Shown here: one piece after another, positions 30,207 to 39,857 of the stretch
Layout: every line of letters starts with the position of its first letter
Position numbering within the stretch: position 1 is the first letter of the stretch
Source: Lactarius indigo
Taxonomy: Eukaryota > Basidiomycota > Agaricomycetes > Russulales > Russulaceae
Assembly (NCBI GenBank): GCA_025766275.1
Contig: JAFKAC010000034.1
Span: 248,001-312,000 of the forward strand
DNA: 64,000 bases
Direction: 5' to 3'
Translations under genes and position numbers: made by a program
Notes under the pieces: generated by a model
Database searches by the model: none
What the model was told of the DNA's origin: nothing
Seen by the model: the letters and a program-made list of their open reading frames with translations, nothing else

Positions 30207-30243
30207 CTCCTCCGTCGCCTTCTGCAAAGGTAGATCTAGACAT
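30207..30243 (-). CDS. Element D gag, first codons (before the copia insertion)
   Basis: ATG at 30243-30241 opens MSRSTFAEGDGGG, and the frame runs into the TSD of element C. Skipping C, it joins in frame with 24599-22921. The ATG lies 56 nt after the D 5' LTR. Confidence 0.8.
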
Positions 30244-30285
30244 GGTGAAAACGGTTGTATTCATTCAAGGAATCGAGTTCGGGGA

Positions 30286-30296
30286 AAGCTCGACTT
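30286..30296 (-). other. Element D primer-binding site (self-priming type)
   Basis: On the minus strand AAGTCGAGCTT begins 2 nt after the 5' LTR. It is the exact complement of AAGCTCGACTT inside the same LTR (minus, 30502-30492); the match extends to 12 nt. The minus strand has a weak TATA-like TACTTAA about 35 nt upstream of 30502. Confidence 0.7.
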
Positions 30297-30298
30297 AA

Positions 30299-30684
30299 TG
30301 TTACGCGCAGTAAGGTGTATCGTTCGGATTCGAGTCGGAGATCGAATCGGAGTTCGGATAATGCCGACAATCAGACGGCGGAGCGATGATGCACAAGATG
30401 AGAGGAAATCGCGAGTCAACGACGAGCGATCGTTCGGGTTCGTGAAGCCAAAGAAATGTTTATACGAGAAGTTACTGCAGTTGAATACAGTAAGTCGAGC
30501 TTAGAGCTCTTAGTACATGGAAACTCGTCCTTAAGTACTACTGGTGAGAGTCATATGGAAACTACGAGAACGTCCTTCGAATCATACAGAAAATACGAGT
30601 CAACAGGTTGGAAGGACGTTTAGAAGTATGGAGAACAGTCGAGAAGATACGAAAGGTAAAAGTACTTGATGACGTAGTGTAACA
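30299..30684 (-). repeat. Element D 5' LTR (386 bp)
   Basis: Pairs with 2476-2861 and is followed on the plus strand by the TSD GGTGC (30685-30689). All six differences between the two LTRs are C/T or G/A at CpG positions. Confidence 0.95.
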
Positions 30685-30689
30685 GGTGC

Positions 30690-32444
30690 GGTGCATCACG
30701 ACCGGTCGCGCAGGCTTCCGCGCGGCACGAAACCTTGTACAGATGTCTGCCGGGTTTGGGGATACGTTGTTATCGGATCTCTAAGGCTGCGAATGGATGC
30801 GCTGCACTAGGTAACGCAAGAGGTGGACCACACAGCTCGAAGGTGATCGGTGATGCAAGGGGTCGCGCACGCCCCTGCATGGTGCAAGACTCTGTATATC
30901 TGTCTGTCTCTGTCAGGGGTGAGTCGAACCAGGGTTTATAAGGGGGTACGCAGGTGCAGAACACCGGAGGGCATAGGGAAGAAGTTTCACTGAGAACCTG
31001 CTAAGATCTAAGGCCGGGGGACTCTCTTATCTTTGGTCGGACGCTTTGGATAGGATATGTGGAGAGGGAAGAATCTGGAATGTGCTTGCTAGAGTGGAGA
31101 CCAAGAGGCAACTGAGCGAGGTCGAAAACTGGTTGAAAATTGCGGACACGCAGCGCGGGAAAGTCCCCGTCGAAGATTGGGCACATGGGGACATGTCCTC
31201 ACGCCACCCTCTCATCGTCATCATCAACCTTTCATAATGTCACCTCATATAGAGATTCATGAAGGCGGGCAGCCGGATATATGAACAACGTGTGAGTGAT
31301 GGAGGTCCCGAGGAGGATGTGTATGTCCTCTCTCTACAATATTAGCTAATATTAAGATTATCTAATACTGTCGGTCTTTGCCGGACTGTGTCCGTTCCAG
31401 GCTGTATCCCGACATTGCCCATAGAACGCCTCGGCCACGCCGTCCCTTTGTCTCTGGAAAGGGTGCGACATATCTTCTTGTTTTACCCTTCGATAATCTT
31501 TTCATAAAGATGTAGTGCGTGCGCTGTTGGAGGCTGGTGCTGGCCTCAGTTCCGTTTGCCATATCTCCTTCGTACGGCTCCCGTTTTCCTTGCGTCTCCC
31601 TGTCTTCCACCCTATAACATCATCTCCCTCTCCTTGTCGGTGAATATACCAGCACCATGTTACCCCTTTTCTTGCCGTTTCCCTTGTGTGAATGAGGTCA
31701 GGCCACTCTACGACACCCGGAATCGTTTTCTTGATTCGCTCATCTCTCGCTTACCTCCTCCTCATTGATCTACGCTTGCGTTCGCAACATCATTTTCGCT
31801 CTTTTCGTGTTGGCGCCCTCGTTCAGACCTTTTTGGTACCCCAATTCACTTGCAGATGACGTCGATGCACCATCTGCTGGAAGCAGAATGGGGAAATATT
31901 GCTGGAGTCAGATAAGCTATTGTAATTACGGAAGGGTCGCACCGTACCGTCTTCGGCATTCTCCGACCAGTTTTACGGTACGTGCGTACTGTATGCCATT
32001 ACGACCAGCTACTACGACCGTCAGACAGTCAGGCCTAGTCAGGTGCGGAGCCCTAAGAGGAATTGTTTCATCGGATTCGTTCGTTGTAAAAGCTACCCGT
32101 ATTGTACCAACAACTCCTATCTAAGGAATCCGTGCTGCACTACAGCATTGATACAATATCGTGTTCTGGGTATGAATACGTCCCCAAAGTAGTAGAACAG
32201 AAGGTACGTCATTTTACAGGCTTTCAGTGGCCGCCAACGCTGCCCTCACTCGCCGTCACGGCGTATTCGTGTTTCGATGGATCCCAACCCTCGGCCCAAC
32301 TCGGCTTACCACGCCGCCCACGTACCACGCTCGCGCGAATCGAGTGTGGGTTAGAGAACGCCGGTGCCGGGGGGAAGTTCTGTGAGCGCAAAGCGGGATT
32401 GCTAGGGGAAATTAAAAAATGTCAACAAATCCGTCGCACCCGCA
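30690..32444. other. Host flank right of element D, no supported gene
   Basis: Several open frames of 60-120 codons exist on both strands (31362-31610 minus, 31765-32124 plus, 32102-32467 plus). None shows a recognisable domain or coherent splice pattern. Pyrimidine-rich blocks at about 31560-31760 on the plus strand could be promoter or 5' UTR of a gene I cannot identify. Confidence 0.4.
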
Positions 32445-34103
32445 TCAGATTAGGACGACGTACTTAGCAGAGAGCGTTGGCCCGAGCGCGAGCCTCGCAA
32501 AGCTGGTCGGGAAGAGCGGGTTGCCGGGTCCACGCTCGCCGACGACATCGTACGCCTCGCTGCTGGCATTTGACGCCGCATAGCTCCACCTCCTCCCCAA
32601 GCTGCTCATCGAGCTCCTCCTGGGCGGAGAAGCATACTCGTCAGGAGTTTTGGGTTGCTGTTGCTGCTGCAGTTGGTTGACGGATGACATGGACGAAGTG
32701 CGCAATAGACGCGTGTGAGGCGAGTCGCCCGCGAAGATGCCAGGTGTGGCCGGCACAGTCGAGATGCGCAGACCCTGGATGATTCCGCGCTGAGGGGAGG
32801 GCTCGGAGGGCTCGGACTGCTCCTCGTCTTCGTTCTCGCTGGACTCTTCCCGAACATCTTCAGAAATATCGTGCATGCGATGACCGCCGGGGCGCGTCGG
32901 CGGATGATCGTGTTCGCCCGTGGGTATGAGCACAGGTTCGATGGTCAATGCGGAGATGTCGGGGGTGTCTTCAGTAGCAGCCGAGACATTGGACTCGGAC
33001 GCATGATCCGGCGCTGGCTGGGGCTGGGGCGTAGTATCGGCAACAGGTGGATGTTCTTCAGTAGGTGATGCAACGAGATCCTCCAAGGATTCGAGCTTGA
33101 AATCGTTGAATGTGAGCGGTTTGTCGGCGGTAAAAGGGTCTTCCTCGAACCCGTCGGGATCAAGTTCTGGGGGCGCTCCGAGTGCGCCCTTGATCCTCTC
33201 CCAGATGAGTTCGCTGTGGAATAGGACGCATCGGCGGATAAGGCCAACCCAGACTTCGTCCGGAGCAGTATCGCGGTCGACACATTTCATCCAGAACTCG
33301 AGTTGGCTAGACGACCATTTTCTAGGATCGGTCGTGAACACGGCGTCATTGGTCACGGGGGATTCTGACGCAGACTGCGGCGCAAATGTCTGGGCGAGGA
33401 GGGCGAACAGTCTTGCACCGGGTTGCGGGGAAGTGAAGAGGGCCTTGACCTCATCCGTGCGATCCACAAAAGGAAGGAAGACGTCATCGGGTATCGCGGT
33501 GAACGAGGTGCGTCCCGACCGAGCCGCTGCCGTAAGCGAACCGCCGCCAGGCGTGCGAGGGGAAGAGGGCGCCGATTGCGGGTTGCACGACTGCTGGGCA
33601 AGCGATATGATCTGATCCGCAGAAAGGCGTGGCTTTGGCGCAGAGGAACGCCGGTTCAGGCCGTGGCCATGTCCGTGAGTGGGACTGCCTGGCCGTGGCC
33701 CAGGCCCAGCGGACGACCCAGGTGGGGCAAACGAGGCCGAAGCGAAGCTCATGCGCGTATTCTCGCCCTTCCCCGCGACCGTGTGTCCGTGGCTCCCGTG
33801 GCGCCTGTGCGGGTTCTGTGGGTGAGAGCCGATGCTGAAGTGTCGACGTTGCTGCTGAGGGGACGGCGGCCGCTCGTCGAGTTGGACCTGGGGTTGTGCC
33901 GGGTTGACGCGCACGATGGTCAGCTTGCAGGACGTCGTTCGTCCCGGGTTCATGTTGAGCTCGAGGTGTGCACCCCAGGGATCCGCAGCAGTGGCGGATC
34001 CCCTGCGCTGTAGCACTCGGCGGGATCGAACGGGGCTAGTTGCCCCACTGTGGGGGGGAGACAACGGGGGACTAACAGTGGGAGATACGACTGTCTTGGA
34101 CAT
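32445..34103 (-). CDS. Hypothetical protein, Ser/Pro-rich with central conserved segment
   Basis: An uninterrupted 552-codon frame from a true ATG (34103). The N-terminus is Ser/Pro-rich (VSPTVSPPLSPPHSGATSP). The middle, about residues 200-310, looks folded (DDVFLPFVDRTDEVKALFTS, QLEFWMKCVDRDTAPDEVWV, LFHSELIWERIKGALG). The rest is acidic and low-complexity with a Gln run (QLQQQQQPKTPDEYASPPRR) and many Ser sites, suggesting a disordered, phosphorylated protein. I recognise no named domain. The last codons include GTACGT right after LSAK, a good splice donor, so the true C-terminus may be longer and lie beyond an intron. It is the best host protein-coding gene between the nest and the duplication. 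Confidence 0.7.
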   Translation of the reverse strand: MSKTVVSPTVSPPLSPPHSGATSPVRSRRVLQRRGSATAADPWGAHLELNMNPGRTTSCKLTIVRVNPAQPQVQLDERPPSPQQQRRHFSIGSHPQNPHRRHGSHGHTVAGKGENTRMSFASASFAPPGSSAGPGPRPGSPTHGHGHGLNRRSSAPKPRLSADQIISLAQQSCNPQSAPSSPRTPGGGSLTAAARSGRTSFTAIPDDVFLPFVDRTDEVKALFTSPQPGARLFALLAQTFAPQSASESPVTNDAVFTTDPRKWSSSQLEFWMKCVDRDTAPDEVWVGLIRRCVLFHSELIWERIKGALGAPPELDPDGFEEDPFTADKPLTFNDFKLESLEDLVASPTEEHPPVADTTPQPQPAPDHASESNVSAATEDTPDISALTIEPVLIPTGEHDHPPTRPGGHRMHDISEDVREESSENEDEEQSEPSEPSPQRGIIQGLRISTVPATPGIFAGDSPHTRLLRTSSMSSVNQLQQQQQPKTPDEYASPPRRSSMSSLGRRWSYAASNASSEAYDVVGERGPGNPLFPTSFARLALGPTLSAKYVVLI

Positions 34104-35515
34104 GATGGACGTTGAGAAGGAACGCTAGTATGGCCGAGATCATCTGAGCTTTGAGGTCGATGTGTCACGGTGTTGACCATCGTGAATGGATCGTCCCGGG
34201 TTAGCCCTGTGGGTAAACTGGTCGGTCCCATACGGGGGCAGTCGATCAGAACGAGACCGGCCGCTACACTCAGGATTTAGAAATCTAGGCCTTACTCAAA
34301 AAAAATTCAGGTCACAAGCAGCATTTTTTTCTCAGTCGTGCTACTCTGCCGGAATGAACATCATATCTTTACGTTTGAGGCTACTGTACGAGATACAGAG
34401 TAACGAAACATTGGTCCGTGTATCCTAACATTCAAACGTGCGCGCTGCATCCAATCCCGAATAGTCAATGGCTCGGTGAGAAATGAGAATTTCATTACAG
34501 TAATTCAATCAATTCTCGATATGCGGGTCTAGGCTTCCACTCGGCGTTCGCCGTTGCCTCCTTCGAGAACAAGCTATCAAGCTATCAAGCTAGATCTTTT
34601 CTTCCGAGGCACTGTAAACCCAAAAGCCTTACGTTTCATAGTACAGCAGTTGGAGAAACAAAGCTTTTGTTGTTCGTCTGCGTGGACGAGGGGTCGTGAG
34701 GATGACATGACGCACAGAATGTTTTTCTTACGTCAATCGGCGTTGCGATCGTGTCTCGCTTGGCCTTTCTTTCAGGGCGGCCACACGGGTGGCTCGGGTT
34801 GCCGTATCAGCCAATTGCCTTTCGGTGGGAAACCCACGCACAAACTTGCTTCCCACCTACAGAAATTGTGGCCGATAAGCGAGCTTCTGCGTAGCTCCAA
34901 CCCATCAGTATTGTACTATATGGGCCACGGAGGGACTTCTACGGCGCCTCATCACCGCATCTTGTAATTGTATTTCAAACTCGGGTGCCTTTTTCAATGT
35001 GTCGCGATCTGGGAGCATCCGAGGAAACTGCTGATATCACAAGAAGTCCTGGATGATAATATCCAATCAATTCCTGCGAACAACAGCAGAGTGAACAATG
35101 GGCTGTCATCCGACTGCCATGATCTTGTCACTTTTCAGGTTTCACAGTAATCTGTGTGCAGAATCGCCATCTGATGTCCTTAGTCGCTCGAGGCGCCCAC
35201 CATCTTCCTCCATCATAATTTACTTCTGGAAGTCTATCCATTATTTCCGCTATCATAGAGCACCAAGCCCTCCCCATGTTTGTTGCTCGAGCAGGCTCGA
35301 TATCGCACTCGAGCCTGAGGTAGAAGTTTAATCAGTATCGAACATGCCACAACGCAGGAGTTGTACTCCCTTGCCCGAAATTTCGACTCCCCAATAGCCG
35401 GTCCTTCTATGATATCAGAGAGAACGCCCCCTTTGAGCCAACTACCTCCGTTATTACTGTATTGTGGCGTATTAACGTGTTAGTCATTGTCCTGAACTGA
35501 CATCGTGGGAGCATC
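34104..35515. other. Intergenic, no supported gene
   Basis: The 34104-34300 side should hold the promoter of the minus-strand hypothetical gene. The plus-strand frame 34554-34967 and smaller ones show no domain. The base composition is more AT-rich than the coding regions. Confidence 0.4.
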
Positions 35516-36750
35516 GACATGGGAAGGTCTTCCCCAAGGGGCTCGCGGGATTTTAGGCGCCCATACCCGGGTTAGGGGGATAGGGGGGGTATAGTCGACC
35601 TTTAGCAGATTTTTGTGCACCGGCGCCTATAGAGCGCTAACTCTCATTCTAGCGAATGTGGAGAATGTGCTTATACACTCTCATGTAATATTACAGTAGG
35701 CACACAGAGTATACGTCTGATCTGTAGCTCACTCTGGTGACAGCATTGGTGATGGGCAGTCACGTCACCGGGGTCTCGCCACCATGACTGCAGGACCCGG
35801 AATATACACGCACCCAAGCCTTCCTTAGCACCCTTAGTATGGTTTGCACATTTTCCGTTTCAGTCGTTAGCACCCTTAGGATGCTTTGCACATGTCACAG
35901 TTTTTTGGCTTGCCCCCTCGCGTTCCCCGTTGTGCCGCACCCACACGCGGCCTTAGTGACTCAAGTATGACGTGTCGCCGACCACTGCGGACACCTCTGC
36001 GATGTTTCGTGTCGCGCAGAAGCGTGCGCGACCATTTGCGATTGGCTGCAACCAACCAGATCAGCAGGGCTTCATGTATCCCACTATTCCTATTCTCAAC
36101 CTCGCTGCACCAACGTGCGGCCTTAGAGACTCAAGCACAATGCGTCACAGAACGAAGTAGCCAACTCTGCAAAGCTTCGTGTCGCGCGAAAGCGTGCACG
36201 ACTGTCTTTGATCGCCTGTGACCACTGACCTAGCAGGGCTCAGTGCAGCCCACTGTTCCTTTTCCCACTCGTGCTGTACGTGTGTGCAGCCTTAGCTATT
36301 TGACACAGAGGCAACCCTGACCGCCATTTACCTACCTACAGCACCTTCTTCCATTCGGCTTGGCACCTTCAGTACCCTGGCACTTCCCCCCCCCCCCCCA
36401 CCCCGGGTCATGGAACGAAAATGGGTGAGTAATGCATTCAATCACAATTATACTGGTCTAAACTATACCAGTATCATATCACATGCATTGGGCTTTCATT
36501 CCCACCTAAGAATTGGACTCGCGAGGTGTGCCAGAATGACACAGGCATGCCAAAACAGAGGTGTATGTGAAGGCGGCAGTGAATTACCAAGCTGATTGCC
36601 GTATTTAGTAGGTGCGAGAATGTAATACCATATTCGGATAGGCGCCTGCTTATGTAAATACCTACCCCCCTTTCCCTATCGGCCTTATGAGATTTTTGTA
36701 CCCCCTATATCTAACTACACTTCCGCGAGCCCCTTGGTCTTCCCATTCAC
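35516..36750. mobile_element. Candidate non-autonomous inverted-repeat (MITE/foldback-like) element
   Basis: The left arm (about 35516-35635) and right arm (about 36640-36750) are imperfect inverted copies. Shared blocks in the same order include GGGAAG, CAAGGGGCTCGCGG and GGCGCCTAT, interspersed with GGGG- and TATA-rich stretches. The interior has no transposase frame but holds diverged tandem repeats (35930-36290). No clear TSD was found, so element status is an inference. Confidence 0.4.
35930..36290. repeat. Diverged tandem repeat, unit about 165-170 bp
   Basis: Two full units and part of a third. GCGGCCTTAGTGACTCAAG near 35953 recurs as GCGGCCTTAGAGACTCAAG near 36118 and, weakly, as GCAGCCTTAGCTATTTG near 36287. 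Between these, GTTTCGTGTCGCGC..AAGCGTG and CAGGGCTTCATG/CAGGGCTCAGTG also recur. Two short copies of TTAGCACCCTTAG precede them at 35826 and 35868. Confidence 0.6.
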
Positions 36751-37059
36751 GTGAACGGGTACAATGAATTCCCACGGGTAAGTGCAAGGGTGTGTGTCTG
36801 GTGTCCAGCCCGGGCCATAGAGTATGATTGATTGGGCACTCCTAGTCGTCGCTCACCTTCAGGATTCAATAAACTCAACTCCACTCTCCGACTTCTTAAG
36901 AACTACTCTCGTCGTTAGGCTCTCCTAGGTATGTCTATTACCAGTGCCTCCGATGCTTGCCATAATGATGGAGCGATCGATTGGGCACCTACCTCTAATC
37001 TTTGTACAGACCTACAATTTGACTAGGAGACGACCATACACGTAGATGTAAATTCGAGC
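36751..37059. other. Spacer before the segmental duplication
   Basis: No gene is seen. A 13-base C-rich run lies just upstream, at about 36387-36400. Homology between duplication units starts near 37060. Confidence 0.5.
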
Positions 37060-38393
37060 CAAATTATCAATCGTGGAATCAATATTCGGCCGTGAATTTG
37101 GGCAGCCTGAGGTGCAGGCCACCAATTTATGTATGATTTTATGTGTCGAAGGCGAGACCGAATGGTGCGGGCCGGCGTTCCGGTGAGAATTCAACGTGGC
37201 AACTCGGTCAATGCGGTCAATGCCCGCCGGTACCATTCGCCCAGTGAATGACGATGAACACAATCTCGACACTATTCTCAACTCCTCAGAACCAGCCATA
37301 GATCTACGTACGTGACCCCAGGCCTCAGTAGCGAACCTCTCACGGGCGATCACCAACTTCACTCCTCGCTCCATTGCGAGATCACTCAACACCGGGATGC
37401 GCAGGGCGACAAAGGGCTCAAGAGGCTAGCAGACCGCACTCAGGATGTAGAGGAAGATATTGAGCATGAAATAGAACGCATTGTTCGTTTCGTTATGCGC
37501 CGTCTTGTCTGTTTTCTTTCTTTTGATTGTTGAACAGCACTGAGTCGCTCCACCAAACAGTCCTCAAATGCGAACGCGAGGAGGCTGAGGAGGTTGAATC
37601 AGCCCTCGCCTTGCTTTACCTCGCTTCACTACCGTGTCGGAGCCGAGGTGCTTGCCTCTGTTGGTGCGAACATCGAGACACTTCGTGCTCGCGCGGCGAA
37701 ACTTCGTAAAGGTCGGGATCTCCCGTGTCTGTCCTCACATCCACGCGCACCACCCTCTGAGGACGTCTCATGGAGTGGGAGCTGGAGCACGATACGTTGG
37801 CCATACACGCCAGATCCATGTCCGCAGAAGTGTGCGCGTGTGAACACGCAACGGGCTTGGTTATCAAAGGAGTGGGCCCCGACTAGCTCCTGTTCCGTGA
37901 TACCATCGAAATTGATGACGACTCAGGCGTACTCACGTTCCGCGCACGAAGTGAACCTCGTAATCGATTTCTTATCCCAGTTGAAAGGTACGCCGTATCG
38001 ATTGCACCTGCTCCTTGCGCGAACTGAAGGATGTTGGTCGATTGTACTACGTCGACACCGCAGTTTCCGGCGATGCCACTCTTACTGGATCGGTGAAACG
38101 AGTCGGGGGATGTGCATACTTTCATCAATCGTGTACGTCAAGCAGATGTGAAACCCCTCTCGTAGACTTGGGGTTGAGTGTGAATTATGAGACTAATGTA
38201 CGAAATATAATCAAGTGCCGAGACACTATGACTGGCACGACACCCGCGCCGTGGGGTCCATATATGCGACCCAAGGATGCACCCCGTGCCCAGTACAAGC
38301 GAGACAAGGCGATGAGCACACTGAGGTCCACGTTGGTCCACGTGTACGCCTACGTCGTACTATTCATTATTCACGACTGCCCGGCTGAGTCTT
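37060..38393. other. 5' segment of unit 1, conserved in units 2 and 3, unassigned
   Basis: Matches 50481-51610 and, in part, 63006-63515. On the plus strand a short frame in unit 2 (about 51080-51240) reads GPDQLLFRYTVEIDDYSGVP and FHARSGLRDRPLIPVLRY. In unit 1 the same frame has a TAG (GPD*LLFRDTIEID). This could be an exon of an unidentified gene; I recognise no family and no convincing gene model. Confidence 0.35.
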
Positions 38394-38404
38394 GAGACTG
38401 CTCC

Positions 38405-39844
38405 TTTTTTTTTTTTTGAATCAATTTCCGTGCACCTTGGGGTACAGAACCCTACGTAGCACTTCGCTATATGTAACTAATGTATGCGTTTGTAAACTCG
38501 TCTCTCGAACAAATTCTCTGCCCTTCCATTCAGGATTTCCCTGCCCTTGCGGGCGGCTTTGCGGTGCGCTTGTTGTCGGTGGTGATGGGGCGCTTCGGAG
38601 CGCCAGGGCGAGTTGCGACAGGGGGATTGGCCTTGCTTCTGGTATTGGCAGCTGGGGGGGTCAGGATGAGGCTAATCTCTTCGTCGGAGTCGTCGTCCAT
38701 TGCCTCCTTCATGAGTCGAAGCTGCTCCGTGGAATCCAGGGTGAGTCTTGGGCTTTGACGGTCCAGTGTGGCGTGAGACTCAGGTTTGTGTTCTTGAGTT
38801 GCGGTGTTTTTGTGCGGCCGCTTCTTGTCTTGCCAAGCTTTGACTGGTGCTTCCGTGCTGAAAATGTGTAAGGACTTGTTTTTGATCAGCTGTTGGAGTA
38901 TCGCCCCAGTGGGGTCTTCGAAAGCCATTACAAGGGAAGAGTGGGAGTGCGGCGTAAGTGATGAGGGGGGTCTTACCCAGCTTGGTTTTTGAGTGACCAG
39001 GAGGGTGGCGTATATCGGGTTGTGGGTGAGGAGGGAAAGGTGACAGTCGTGAGGTGAAGCTGGTCCTGAGTTGGTGGTGACTCCAGTGGGTACGTTGTTG
39101 ATGAGGATTTTGGACCATTTGCTGTTAACAGTGAGGAGGGGGAGGGGGGAGGAAAGGAAATCGGCGATAGTGCTCTGTATCTGTGTGTCTAGTTTGAGGA
39201 GTTGTTGTGCTGTAGTGCCTGGTCCACCGGTTAGGACCAGGTTGCCTGTGCCTGACCACCTGGCTGATGAGAAGCGCATGTGGGCTGGAGTATCTTCCTG
39301 AAAAAGGGAATTGAGCTGATTAATCAGGCCGGATATGGGGGGGTGTGGGGCAGAGGCATCGATACGTGTGTGAGCTATCAGGGTGGGTCTGATTGGTGAT
39401 GTGGGAGGGGAGGGTTGGGGTTGTGGTTTTGGGGTGGGGGGCGTTGTTTTGGGGTTGGAGTTGCGGGTGGGTCTGCTGGCGTCTGCTGTCTGCCTAGCCT
39501 GGGGGCCTAGCTTAGCAATGGCGCCTCTCAACTCTTTGAGCTCCTTGAGGATGGCATCAGAGGGAGGGGGGGAGTTTGAGGAGGAGTGTGGGAGGAAGGT
39601 CACGACATCTGGGTGCGAGAGGAACTGGTTGAGGATAGTTTTGCATTCAGCAACGAGTTCCAGTGAGGAGATGGCCATTTGCTTTAATGCTACACGCAAT
39701 TGCATGAATGCAGCTTCGAAGCGTATGGGGGTAGGAGGGAAGAGGGCAACTGGGGTGGTGAGGGAGGGGGGGAGGGGAGATGATTCCTGTGCCATAGCGC
39801 GGGAAAGTTGTGAGATGGTGGTGGTTCAGGTTCAAGGAGTCCTC
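38405..39844 (-). mobile_element. ORF1-only LINE-like element (HAL1-like), inserted in unit 1
   Basis: Minus-strand insertion of about 1.44 kb. It has a short 5' leader (39844-39796), a single ORF (39795-38530), a 112-nt 3' UTR and a 13-nt poly(A) tail (T run 38405-38417 on plus). It is flanked by the 13-bp TSD GAGACTGCTCCTT (38394-38406 and 39845-39857). Unit 2 has the empty site with one copy of the target at about 51612-51624. No endonuclease or reverse transcriptase is encoded, so it must have been mobilised by an autonomous LINE. Confidence 0.85.
38530..39795 (-). CDS. LINE ORF1-like protein
   Basis: An intact 421-codon frame from a true ATG. It begins with a helical region (RFEAAFMQLRVALKQMAISS) and a Pro/Thr-rich linker, then a folded segment resembling the ORF1/Gag-like part of fungal LINEs (MRFSSARWSGTGNLVLTGGP and VNSKWSKILINNVPTGVTTN). 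It ends with a long basic tail (PVATRPGAPKRPITTDNKRT). No CCHC knuckle is visible. A role in RNA binding and particle formation is an inference from LINE ORF1 proteins. Confidence 0.75.
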   Translation of the reverse strand: MAQESSPLPPSLTTPVALFPPTPIRFEAAFMQLRVALKQMAISSLELVAECKTILNQFLSHPDVVTFLPHSSSNSPPPSDAILKELKELRGAIAKLGPQARQTADASRPTRNSNPKTTPPTPKPQPQPSPPTSPIRPTLIAHTRIDASAPHPPISGLINQLNSLFQEDTPAHMRFSSARWSGTGNLVLTGGPGTTAQQLLKLDTQIQSTIADFLSSPLPLLTVNSKWSKILINNVPTGVTTNSGPASPHDCHLSLLTHNPIYATLLVTQKPSWVRPPSSLTPHSHSSLVMAFEDPTGAILQQLIKNKSLHIFSTEAPVKAWQDKKRPHKNTATQEHKPESHATLDRQSPRLTLDSTEQLRLMKEAMDDDSDEEISLILTPPAANTRSKANPPVATRPGAPKRPITTDNKRTAKPPARAGKS

Positions 39845-39857
39845 GAGACTGCTCCTT

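Larger units (their letters stand above)
2476..30684 (-). mobile_element. Element D: Ty3 chromodomain LTR retrotransposon (outermost layer of the nest)
   Basis: This is a minus-strand Ty3 element bounded by 386-bp LTRs (5' LTR 30299-30684, 3' LTR 2476-2861), both with TGTTAC..GTAACA ends, and flanked by the TSD GGTGC. Removing two later insertions (C at 24600-30201 and B at 3725-19279) leaves about 7.05 kb. In order it contains 5' LTR, primer-binding site, gag, a -1 overlapping pol (protease, RT, RNase H, integrase, chromodomain), an in-frame third ORF with two zinc knuckles, a polypurine tract and the 3' LTR. The LTRs differ at six positions (about 1.6%), all CpG-type transitions. In-frame TGA codons in pol make it non-functional even without the insertions. 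Confidence 0.95.

Noticed and set aside
32477..34013. Plus-strand frames of 67-196 codons opposite the hypothetical gene
   Set aside because: The minus frame is 552 codons long with a true ATG and protein-like composition; the opposite frames look like GC-driven shadows.
36387..36403. C-run as a structural signal
   Set aside because: A single homopolymer of about 13 C; it may be a sequencing or replication artefact and nothing around it suggests a function.
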